Assembly: GCA_021648585.1 (NCBI GenBank) | Contig: JAKISM010000008.1 | Coordinates: 1-33,115, forward strand | Direction of reading: 5' to 3' | DNA length: 33,115 nucleotides | Source of the DNA: Devosiaceae bacterium | Lineage (GTDB): Bacteria > Pseudomonadota > Alphaproteobacteria > Rhizobiales > Devosiaceae | In this document: positions 23,711 through 30,052 of the stretch, in pieces | Position numbering within the stretch: position 1 is the stretch's first letter | How the letters are laid out: every line of letters begins with the position of its first letter | Translations under genes and position numbers: made by a program | Notes under the pieces: model-generated | What the model saw: only the letters and a program-made list of their open reading frames with translations | Database searches by the model: none | Told to the model about the DNA's origin: nothing

Positions 23711-24175
23711 TTATCCAGTATGATTATTTGGTTTTTTAGGGGTGCGCTTAGCAGTGGTTTTGCGTTTTGCTGGCTTGCTTTTGGGTTTGGAAACTATTTC
23801 ATCTTCAATCTTATATAGCGGCTCGTCTTGCGCTAATTCTTCTATTGCTTCTTTTACCTCATCAATCAAAGAAACTGGGACTTTAACTAAGTTTGATTCT
23901 TCAACAGCTTGTTGGTTGGCTTTGAAATAGACAATAATTGCCTCACAAATTATGCGAAGCACAACAAATCCAATTAAAGAGAAAACTGCAATTTCGACTA
24001 ATCCCCAAAGTCCTGAACCAAAACCATCAGAAAATGTTGAGAATAAATGGCTAATTGCCCATAAGACAATAGCAAACAGGCCTAATAAATATAATATATG
24101 CACAAGTTTTGGCGTGATAATTCTATCAAGGGAAAATAACACATTACCTGTGATTAGTTTTTTCAAATATTCCAT
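23711..24175 (-). CDS. DUF4282-like small membrane protein, function unknown
   Basis: The predicted 154-residue protein has two hydrophobic segments, about 24-46 (VHILYLLGLFAIVLWAISHL) and about 54-85 (WGLVEIAVFSLIGFVVLRII), then an acidic stretch and a strongly basic Lys/Arg/Pro tail (KSKPAKRKTTAKRTPKK, 135-151). The first part, beginning near FSLDRIITPKLV, resembles DUF4282 proteins; no activity is known for that family. The frame is open upstream to 24244 within lipB, but the ATG at 24175, four bases after the lipB stop and preceded by AGTGAAAGA, is favoured. It sits between lipB and rimO in one tight operon, so it may serve membrane-linked housekeeping, though this is a guess. Confidence 0.75.
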   Translation of the reverse strand: MEYLKKLITGNVLFSLDRIITPKLVHILYLLGLFAIVLWAISHLFSTFSDGFGSGLWGLVEIAVFSLIGFVVLRIICEAIIVYFKANQQAVEESNLVKVPVSLIDEVKEAIEELAQDEPLYKIEDEIVSKPKSKPAKRKTTAKRTPKKPNNHTG

Positions 24176-24179
24176 TCTT

Positions 24180-24869
24180 TCACTTTCTTGCTTGAAAGGT
24201 TGCACAAAACCTATCATTAAATGTCTTAGATAAAACCATATCAACTTCTGACATTGAAACCAAATGCCCTAAATCTTCAAAACTAGTTATTCCATAATCA
24301 TTTATACCGCATGGCACAATACCATCATAGTGACTTAAATCAGGTGAGATATTTAACGAAATCCCATGATAACTCACCCAACGTGAAATTCTAACCCCGA
24401 TGGCGGCAATTTTCCTTTCAGAATTTTCTCCATTTTCAGGTTGCTTAACCCATATTCCAATCCGGCCATCACGAGTTTCACCTGCAATATTAAATGAAGC
24501 TAATGTATCAATTATCCAAGCTTCAAGCTGTTTAACAAAAGCCCGAATATCACGCCCACGTTTCCTAAGATCAAGCATGACATAAATCACTCTCTGACCC
24601 GGTCCGTGATAGGTATATTGCCCACCACGCCCGCTTTTATATATTGGAAACTTGTTTTTACTTAGCAAGTCTTCTTCTTTTGCAGAAGTGCCAGCACTAT
24701 AAAGGGGAGGATGCTCAACCAGCCAAATAAGCTCACTCTCCTCCCCTTTTACAATGCTCTCAACTCTTTCTTGCATAAAGCTAACAGCTCTCTCATAGGG
24801 GACAGGCCTATCGCTTATCAGCCATTCAACTTGTGATTGTTCATTAGCGCCTAATATATTTTGTTTCAT
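24180..24869 (-). CDS. lipB: Octanoyl-[acyl-carrier-protein]:protein N-octanoyltransferase (lipoate synthesis)
   Basis: LipB moves octanoate from ACP to apo-lipoyl domains; LipA then inserts sulfur. From the chosen ATG the protein has 229 residues, with RGGQYTYHGPGQ (81-92), the catalytic Lys in KIAAIGVRISRWVSYHG (K153) and the catalytic Cys in VPCGI (C187). The frame is open upstream to 24908; that extension reads Met-Lys-Ile and six Leu codons from a (TTA)6 repeat and looks like a spurious hydrophobic lead for a cytosolic enzyme. ATGs at 24869 and 24875 are both possible and neither has a good Shine-Dalgarno. It is first gene of the operon running to folK. Confidence 0.94.
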   Translation of the reverse strand: MKQNILGANEQSQVEWLISDRPVPYERAVSFMQERVESIVKGEESELIWLVEHPPLYSAGTSAKEEDLLSKNKFPIYKSGRGGQYTYHGPGQRVIYVMLDLRKRGRDIRAFVKQLEAWIIDTLASFNIAGETRDGRIGIWVKQPENGENSERKIAAIGVRISRWVSYHGISLNISPDLSHYDGIVPCGINDYGITSFEDLGHLVSMSEVDMVLSKTFNDRFCATFQARK

Positions 24870-24881
24870 ATTCATAAGGCA

Positions 24882-24899
24882 TAATAATAATAATAATAA
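24882..24899 (-). repeat. (TTA)6 trinucleotide repeat at the lipB 5' end
   Basis: Six TAA units on the + strand, TTA on the lipB strand, lie 13-30 bases upstream of the preferred lipB ATG. Unit gain or loss would alter leader length in steps of three bases, or the number of Leu residues if the upstream start were used. Confidence 0.9.
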
Positions 24900-24900
24900 G

Positions 24901-24928
24901 ATTTTCAATTTATATTTTTATTGAAAAT
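24901..24928. promoter_or_regulatory. Inverted repeat in the lipB/fliN-like divergent region
   Basis: ATTTTCAAT (24901-24909) and ATTGAAAAT (24920-24928) are perfect complements with a ten-base AT spacer. The site lies between the two divergent genes, upstream of lipB. It could be an operator or a leader hairpin; AT-rich composition makes chance possible. Confidence 0.35.
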
Positions 24929-24969
24929 TCATTTTATCTTCAGACTTTAACTATTTACTAACCATGAAT

Positions 24970-24975
24970 TGTCAA
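24970..24975 (-). promoter_or_regulatory. Possible -35 box (TTGACA) for the lipB operon
   Basis: The reverse strand reads a perfect TTGACA here, about 100 bases before the lipB start. No strong -10 box stands at 16-18 bases (the region reads TAGTTAAAGT), so this promoter is tentative. Confidence 0.3.
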
Positions 24976-25064
24976 GTCTCAGGCTTGAGCTGTTAAAACT
25001 CAAATGATTCTAGTTGAAACAGCATGTTATTTGAAAGAGCAGCTAGTTGAGAGAGTAAGTCTAT

Positions 25065-25298
25065 ATGTCTATTTTTGAAGATATCGAAGTTGATATTTTG
25101 GTTGAACTAGGTTCAACAATTATGCCCGTGCACCATTTATTGCGTCTTGGGCGTGGTGCGGTGATTGAACTAGATTCAGGGGAGCTTGATCCATTGAAGA
25201 TATATGCCAACGAGCAGCATATAGCTAATGGAGAAATTCTCATTGAAGATGGTCAGTTGTCGGTGAAAATTTCAGAGCAAGTTGCAAGCTCAAGTTAG
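25065..25298 (+). CDS. Solitary FliN/SpoA-domain protein
   Basis: FliN forms the C-ring of the flagellar switch, and SpoA-type domains also build type III secretion sorting platforms. This 77-residue protein is essentially only that domain: IEVDILVELGSTIMPVHHLL (7-26), GRGAVIELDSGELDPLKIYA, then NEQHIANGEILIEDGQLSV. Family FliN proteins are usually over 100 residues with an N-terminal extension that is absent here. No other flagellar or secretion gene lies in the window. A weak GAGAGAG precedes the ATG, and the gene is divergent from lipB. It may be a working stand-alone switch domain or a leftover; the intact frame favours use. Confidence 0.8.
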   Translation: MSIFEDIEVDILVELGSTIMPVHHLLRLGRGAVIELDSGELDPLKIYANEQHIANGEILIEDGQLSVKISEQVASSS

Positions 25299-25355
25299 AT
25301 TCCCCTTAGAATAATTAATGCTTGAGCAATCACAAATGATTTGTTACATGCAAGC

Positions 25356-25379
25356 GCACTCTATATCTAATGAGTGCTA
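25356..25379. promoter_or_regulatory. CIRCE-like inverted repeat upstream of tRNA-Leu
   Basis: GCACTC (25356-25361) and GAGTGC (25372-25377) are perfect complements, and the right side continues as GAGTGCTAA (to 25380), identical to the right half of the HrcA operator CIRCE (TTAGCACTC-N9-GAGTGCTAA). The left half keeps only GCACTC, and the spacer is ten rather than nine bases. TCTAAT (25366-25371) in the spacer could be a -10 box for the tRNA, with TTGTTA (25341-25346) as a -35 at 19 bases. Confidence 0.35.
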
Positions 25380-25390
25380 AGCTAAGATGT

Positions 25391-25477
25391 GCGGTCGTGG
25401 CGGAATTGGTAGACGCGCAGCGTTGAGGTCGCTGTGGGGTAAAACCCGTGGAAGTTCGAGTCTTCTCGACCGCACCA
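25391..25477 (+). tRNA. tRNA-Leu (anticodon GAG)
   Basis: The 87-base gene folds as a class II tRNA. The acceptor stem is GCGGTCG (25391-25397) with CGACCGC (25467-25473), followed by discriminator A and an encoded CCA (25475-25477). The anticodon stem CAGCG/CGCTG encloses TTGAGGT, giving anticodon GAG for CUU/CUC leucine codons. A long variable arm (GGG/CCC) and a TTCGAGT T-loop are present. A T run follows immediately (25478-25483). The gene borders the accessory region with IS remnants, a common place for integration, though no second copy of its 3' end is seen here. Confidence 0.97.
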
Positions 25478-25543
25478 TTTTTTCTTGTCGCCGTTGGTCG
25501 CCCTTTTTTTCTTGCGCTCACGCCGCGCAGGCTGTTCCCGACC

Positions 25544-25580
25544 CCGCTTGTCCGCCGTAGCCTTGGCGTAGGCGGGACAC
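25544..25580. repeat. GC-rich palindromic (REP-like) element
   Basis: CCGCC (25552-25556) and GGCGG (25571-25575) pair, and inside them TA/TA and GCC/GGC pair with one bulged G on each side, around a small loop. It lies in a roughly 110-base GC-rich patch (about 25495-25600) of an otherwise AT-rich window. The element resembles palindromic intergenic repeats found in multiple copies in some genomes; only one copy is visible here. The rest of 25478-25650 has two T runs and a hairpin (GCTCC/GGAGC near 25624-25638), but no gene. Confidence 0.55.
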
Positions 25581-25651
25581 CCCCCCGCCATTTATATATC
25601 TCGCGCTAATTCGCTTTGCTCATGCTCCGATGGGGAGCGGCACAAAAGCAT

Positions 25652-25762
25652 GACACGACCAAAGAATATCTAGATTGAGTTGCTGAGAGGTTAAATACAA
25701 GGCCGAGAAAAACACTTGGATTTAGAACGCCAGCTGATAAGCTACAAAAGATGTTGCAATGA
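25652..25762 (+). pseudogene. 3' remnant of an IS30-family transposase
   Basis: The + strand reads VAERLNTRPRKTLGFRTP, then ADKLQKMLQ and TGA (25760-25762), closely like the C-terminus of IS30-family transposases (RLNxRPRKTLGF...). A TGA at 25676-25678 interrupts the frame a few residues upstream (KEYLD-stop-VAERL), and nothing of the rest of the transposase is found. The stop overlaps a right-end inverted repeat. It is therefore the dead 3' end of one IS copy, with the break near the GC-rich repeat. Confidence 0.85.
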
Positions 25763-25774
25763 CGACTTGAATCT
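25751..25774. mobile_element. IS30-type right inverted repeat
   Basis: The 24 bases from 25751 match the reverse complement of 28554-28577 at 17 positions, including TGTTGC, ATGAC, TT and AATC blocks. It coincides with the end of the transposase remnant, as in IS30-family elements whose right end overlaps the last codons. Confidence 0.65.
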
Positions 25775-25840
25775 ACCATGCTTTTTTCATTAATACTATA
25801 TGGTTAGGTCTATGTAATTTTTCTAAGAGATATATTCGTT

Positions 25841-26842
25841 ATGAAATTTTTTGAAAAACATGAAATTGCTACTACAAAAATAATTAATCAACTATGGCGC
25901 AGTGACTATGTGTATAGTTCTGCTCGCAATGCCGCAATTGATATGGTTTCGCCACTAATTAGACCCTTAAAGCCTAAGATAGAGCGGGTGTTATTAGTGT
26001 TAGGGCTGCTATTCATCACTGCTAGCATATTATTGTTTTTTGCCTTTAACTGGGCACATATTCCACCATTTGTAAAAATGGGAGCTGTTTTAGCGATAAT
26101 TGGGGTGTTGGCGTTGATCAATGTTTATTTATTGCGCCAAAATAAACAATTTGCAGCAAATTTGGTTCTCTCCATGAATGCTTTTTTGGTTGGAGTATTT
26201 ATGGCAGTTTATGGGCAAATATACCAAACTGGCGCTGATGCTTATACTTTATTTTTAACTTGGGCAATTATGATTTTGCCATGGGTAATATTTGCACGCT
26301 TTTTGCCGCTATGGATATTATGGCTGGTAATATGCACTATTGCATTTGCAACTTGGTGGAATTTAGGGATTTATTCTAGCACTATAGATAGTTCATATAT
26401 AATGATTTTCATCGCATTGTTTTATTTGGGAATTTATTTCGCCATGCAATTTGCTTTAAAAATGGGTGAGCAATGGCTAGATAAACAATGGCTTAAAATA
26501 CTGCTGGCTATATGTATTTTTGTGCCATTAACTTTATATATTATACAGTTTATTTTTGATATTAAACTTGCAGACTTGAAGATTTATGATTGGCTTGCTC
26601 CAGTTCTATTTATAGGTTTTTATGCATATATTAGATGGATAAAAAAAGCTGTAAATGAATTTAGTGTAGGGTTTATATGCCTAGTAACCATTGCAGTAAG
26701 TGCGATAGCTAGAATTATTTTCCAAAATACATCATATGAAATATCCTACTTATTATCGGGGGTAATAACGGTTGCAATTTTTTATTATGCTTATCAATAT
26801 TATAAAAAAACCATTGCAGGTTTTGCAGGGAGTAAATCATGA
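25841..26842 (+). CDS. DUF2157 multi-pass membrane protein
   Basis: The 333-residue protein has about ten hydrophobic spans after a soluble N-terminal 45 residues. FNWAHIPPFVKM (69-80) and YGQIYQTGADAYTLFLTWA (124-142) are hallmarks of the DUF2157 family, whose function is unknown. AAGAGA precedes the ATG. It overlaps the next gene by four bases (ATGA), and the three genes to 28473 form a single unit also found together in other proteobacteria. Its AT-rich codon use, richer than in the ribosomal genes, and the IS remnants on both sides suggest transfer. The conserved Tyr/Gln/Asp motif lies at a predicted membrane-loop edge; a channel, transporter or sensor role is possible but unproven. Confidence 0.88.
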   Translation: MKFFEKHEIATTKIINQLWRSDYVYSSARNAAIDMVSPLIRPLKPKIERVLLVLGLLFITASILLFFAFNWAHIPPFVKMGAVLAIIGVLALINVYLLRQNKQFAANLVLSMNAFLVGVFMAVYGQIYQTGADAYTLFLTWAIMILPWVIFARFLPLWILWLVICTIAFATWWNLGIYSSTIDSSYIMIFIALFYLGIYFAMQFALKMGEQWLDKQWLKILLAICIFVPLTLYIIQFIFDIKLADLKIYDWLAPVLFIGFYAYIRWIKKAVNEFSVGFICLVTIAVSAIARIIFQNTSYEISYLLSGVITVAIFYYAYQYYKKTIAGFAGSKS

Positions 26843-27987
26843 AATTAGCCGATGTTTTATCTAAACTTGAGATGCAAAATTTAATCGCTAAAGAGAAGAT
26901 AGTTGAAATTGGCGATATTGATAATGACATAGTTGACGCATCATTATTTACAAATATCTTACTTTCACTAGGTGCATTTATTACTGTTATTTTTAGCGTA
27001 GCTTCTATTATTGCATTTATGGCAATGACCATGATGTTTGACATTGATTTCGATAATATATGGATATATTTATCTATCTTAAGCGCTATTTTAATTGGCT
27101 TAAGCTATTTAGGCTTTTCTGCAACTAGCTTATATAGGTTACGTCTATCGAGTTTTTTTAGTATCATTGGCAAAATTACCTTTATTATACTTATATTAGA
27201 GCGGATATTTTATTTTACTGGCTATGATTTTAGCTACAATATTATTGCATGGTTCATGGTTGTTGCGTTGATTGTTGCAGTTGCTAATATATATTTCAGT
27301 AAGTTTAAATTTGATATTGTGGCTCTTTTATTTCTTTGTTTTCTAGCTATCCAAAATACATATTCTATAATTAGTGGGATTGGTGGGATTGGTGTAGTTG
27401 GTGAATATCAACAAATGCCATGGATTATATTTTATTTGTTAAAAATAATTATATGGGTCGGCCCAATAGTTTTATTGCTTAAATATAATAGGAATTTCAA
27501 TGCACATTTACCATTTTATGCTTTTATTTTGGTGCAGGTTTTTGCGATTGAGCTTTTTTATCTTGGCAATGAGATAACTATAAATGAAGCAACTAATAAC
27601 CTCTTTAATCTGCAAATAGGCCAAATATTTTATAATCTTATATTGTTAGCGCCGTCTGTTTTTTTAGCTATAAAACTGCTCAAACAGCATAAACAAAAAA
27701 TCACTTGGCAATATTATTTTACTTTTGCTCTACTACTTATCGGCACGATATTACCAATTTCTGGGCTATATATTATTATTTTCTGTTTCTTATACGGAAA
27801 TATTTATCGCAATGGTTTTATTTTAATAATTTCCTATATTTTAATGCCGCTATTTGTTGCTACACTATATCTAAGTTTGCAAATAAGTTTAGACACTGCA
27901 TCGGCATTAGCCGCTATTATTGGCATTGGTCTTTTGGCGCTATATGCAATGGTGCGCTTTAGCAAATTTGCAAAAATGGAGGGCTAA
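26839..27987 (+). CDS. DUF4401-like multi-pass membrane protein
   Basis: This 382-residue protein begins with a 35-residue polar segment (KLADVLSKLEMQNLIAKEKI) followed by roughly ten to eleven hydrophobic helices to the C-terminus. The gene order after DUF2157 and before a GDYXXLXY protein is the typical context for DUF4401, which supports the assignment more than any single motif. It is coupled to the upstream gene by a four-base overlap, and its TAA touches the next ATG. No catalytic motif is recognised. DUF4401 and DUF2157 proteins may be distant relatives that form a complex; this is inference. Confidence 0.75.
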   Translation: MKLADVLSKLEMQNLIAKEKIVEIGDIDNDIVDASLFTNILLSLGAFITVIFSVASIIAFMAMTMMFDIDFDNIWIYLSILSAILIGLSYLGFSATSLYRLRLSSFFSIIGKITFIILILERIFYFTGYDFSYNIIAWFMVVALIVAVANIYFSKFKFDIVALLFLCFLAIQNTYSIISGIGGIGVVGEYQQMPWIIFYLLKIIIWVGPIVLLLKYNRNFNAHLPFYAFILVQVFAIELFYLGNEITINEATNNLFNLQIGQIFYNLILLAPSVFLAIKLLKQHKQKITWQYYFTFALLLIGTILPISGLYIIIFCFLYGNIYRNGFILIISYILMPLFVATLYLSLQISLDTASALAAIIGIGLLALYAMVRFSKFAKMEG

Positions 27988-28473
27988 ATGAAAGCATATT
28001 TAAACTTAGGCTTTGCTATTCTCATTATTGCGGCTTTTATATTCTCTATTAGCGGCAAAGAAAAAATTATAAGTGATGGAAAAACCATATATTTAGCTTT
28101 AGCGCCAGTTGATCCACGCTCAATTATGCAGGGTGATTATATGCGCCTGCGTTACGAAATTGAAACCGAAAAAACAAAAAACAAAACTGGATATTTAATA
28201 TTAGAATTAGATGATAAAAATATAGCAAGTTTTGTAAAGTTTGATGATGGCACAATAATTACTCTAAAACAAATCATGTTTAAATATATTGCAAAGGGAT
28301 CAAGAGTAAATATTGCGCCAAGCAGTTTTTTATTTCAACAAGGTTTACGTGAAATATATCAGACAGCAGAATATGGTATTTTTAAAATAACTGGCAAACA
28401 GCATTTACTAGTTGGGCTTGCCGATGGTGATTTGAAGGAGATCAAACCACTAGCACCAGAGAATAGCGATTAA
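27988..28473 (+). CDS. GDYXXLXY-domain protein
   Basis: The 161-residue protein has one N-terminal membrane segment (about residues 5-22, LNLGFAILIIAAFIFSIS), uncleaved-anchor-like, then a presumably periplasmic domain. The family-defining motif GDYMRLRY lies at 49-56, preceded by LALAPVDPRSIMQ; a later AEYGIFKIT and LLVGLADGDLKEI also match the family pattern. Function is unknown. The ATG directly follows the TAA of the DUF4401-like gene, making this the third member of the unit. The soluble domain probably works on or with the two large membrane proteins. Confidence 0.9.
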   Translation: MKAYLNLGFAILIIAAFIFSISGKEKIISDGKTIYLALAPVDPRSIMQGDYMRLRYEIETEKTKNKTGYLILELDDKNIASFVKFDDGTIITLKQIMFKYIAKGSRVNIAPSSFLFQQGLREIYQTAEYGIFKITGKQHLLVGLADGDLKEIKPLAPENSD

Positions 28474-28553
28474 ATAATAATATCGACATATTCAGTATAT
28501 TGCTGTGAGTTGTTAAAAATGGATGGGTAATATCCCCCGAAATTAAAGGTGAT

Positions 28554-28577
28554 GGATTTAACCGGTCATCGCAACAC
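28554..28577. mobile_element. IS30-type left inverted repeat
   Basis: These 24 bases (GGATTTAACC...CAACAC) are the inverted counterpart of 25751-25774 (17 of 24 matching). They stand 34 bases before the ATG of the transposase-like fragment, the expected distance for the left end of such an element. The rest of 28474-28553 holds no recognisable gene. Confidence 0.65.
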
Positions 28578-28611
28578 ACCATGTATATCTATTTTTTGGA
28601 GGATACGGCGT

Positions 28612-28821
28612 ATGCAGAAATCAGCGGTTATGTATGATCAGAAGAAAGCCGTAATATGGCGAAAATGGGAGAACGGCACTCCGATGATTACAATATCTCG
28701 GGCCATCGAGAAGCCGCCAGCAACGATATATTATACTTTGAAAACTGTTAAATTAAGTTTTTCAATTACTGAAGGTTTTACGATGTACCGGCTTAAATAT
28801 TACAGAGAATTCATAGCCTAA
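28612..28821 (+). pseudogene. N-terminal fragment of an IS30-like transposase
   Basis: From an ATG with GGAGGA at 28599-28604 the frame reads MQKSAVMYDQKKAVIWRKWE then NGTPMITISRAIEKPPATIY, resembling the N-terminal helix-turn-helix of IS30-family transposases (IWxRW...G.. IxxI.RAL...P.SI). After roughly residue 43 the similarity stops and the frame runs on in unrelated AT-rich sequence to a stop at 28821. It is thus a truncated 5' end of a second IS copy in the same orientation as the fragment at 25652. No terminator or gene is recognised from 28822 to 28940. Confidence 0.65.
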
Positions 28822-28940
28822 TTATAGACGTATACAGTCCATTTTGGCATGTGGCTTTATTGAAACTATAGCCTATCTACAAAGAAAGACAATTCTCTAA
28901 CATTAAAGATATAGGTGGATTAATGAGATATAATCTTAGA

Positions 28941-30035
28941 CTATTTGCGCCAATAATACGAAAGCTGCTTATCATCAAAAAGGTGCATTTTTTCTGTTTT
29001 GGCTTTTAAGAATATTTCTTGCCCGTTTTCAAACTTAAAATCACCCGATAATTTTACCACAATACATAAGTCATCATTTAGCGGTTCAAGATGTAATAGG
29101 GTAACTTCACCCAAAGCTTCAACAAAGCGAATATTGCTCTTGACGACATGATCTTTTTCGCTTCCCAACTTAAAATCTTCAGGCCGAATGCCAAGCTTTG
29201 CTTTTTTGCCTAAATCTTCTTTATTTGAGGCGACATCAATTATTGCTTCATTTCCGCTATCAAGTTTTATTGTGGTTTTACTGCCAGTTTTGCTTATTGT
29301 TCCTGCAAATAAGTTCATCGCAGGAGAGCCGATAAATGTTGCTACAAATTCGTTCCTTGGGTGATCGTATAATTCTAGTGGAGAGCCAACCTGCGATATG
29401 CCCTTATTTGCTAAGACAACAATCCTATCTGCAAGGGTCATAGCCTCAACCTGATCATGGGTTACATAAATCATTGTTGAATTTGGCATTTGTTTTTTTA
29501 ATTGCGCAATTTCAATTCTGGTAGCTACTCGTAAAGCGGCATCAAGATTTGATAGAGGCTCGTCAAAAAGAAAAATCTTAGGGTCTCTTACAATGGCACG
29601 CCCAATCGCAACACGTTGCCTTTGTCCACCCGAAAGCTCTTTTGGCAAACGTTCTAAATAATCCTCAAGCTGCAAAATCTTGGCAACCTTATTGGTAGTT
29701 TCCTCAATTTCTTGTTTACTTTTTTTAGCAATTTTCATTGCAAAAGCCATATTGTCTCGCACGCTCATGTGTGGGTAAAGCGCATAAGATTGAAACACCA
29801 TCGCAATGCCTCTTTGCGCTGGTGGTACATCATTCATTTCAACATCATCAATTTCTAAAGTACCATCGCTTATTTCTTCTAAGCCTGCAATCATGCGCAA
29901 AAGTGTAGATTTACCACAGCCAGAAGGGCCAACAAAAACAATAAATTCACCCTTTGATATTTCTAGGTTTATACCTTTTAAAACTTCAATTTTTCCATAG
30001 GACTTTCCAATGTTTTTAATTTGCAGATTAGCCAT
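28941..30035 (-). CDS. aglK: ABC transporter ATP-binding protein, MalK/AglK type
   Basis: This is the ATPase that powers sugar import with AglE, AglF and AglG. The 364 residues show Walker A GPSGCGKST (36-44), Q-loop Q82, signature LSGGQ (134-138), Walker B IFLFDEP (154-160) and H193, then a C-terminal OB/TOBE domain (KAKLGIRPEDFKLGSEKDH) of the carbohydrate-uptake type. Start codons TTG (30047), ATG (30041) and ATG (30035) are in frame; MANLQIKNIGKSYG at 30035, with GGGA six bases upstream, fits the family. It follows aglA by 17 bases. MalK-type ATPases can be shared between sugar systems, so substrate comes from context. Confidence 0.93.
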   Translation of the reverse strand: MANLQIKNIGKSYGKIEVLKGINLEISKGEFIVFVGPSGCGKSTLLRMIAGLEEISDGTLEIDDVEMNDVPPAQRGIAMVFQSYALYPHMSVRDNMAFAMKIAKKSKQEIEETTNKVAKILQLEDYLERLPKELSGGQRQRVAIGRAIVRDPKIFLFDEPLSNLDAALRVATRIEIAQLKKQMPNSTMIYVTHDQVEAMTLADRIVVLANKGISQVGSPLELYDHPRNEFVATFIGSPAMNLFAGTISKTGSKTTIKLDSGNEAIIDVASNKEDLGKKAKLGIRPEDFKLGSEKDHVVKSNIRFVEALGEVTLLHLEPLNDDLCIVVKLSGDFKFENGQEIFLKAKTEKMHLFDDKQLSYYWRK

Positions 30036-30052
30036 TTTCATTCCCAAGTTAG

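Noticed and set aside
24870..24908. Leu-rich N-terminal extension of LipB as a signal peptide
   Set aside because: LipB is cytosolic, and the leucines come from a simple (TTA)6 repeat before better-placed ATGs.
25382..25591. Reverse-strand open frames through tRNA-Leu and the GC-rich repeat
   Set aside because: They read through a tRNA gene and a palindromic repeat; the peptide pattern is a by-product of the repeat.
25391..28940. Integrative island with att sites at tRNA-Leu
   Set aside because: No second copy of the tRNA 3' end and no integrase was found in the window; IS remnants explain the mobile signs better.
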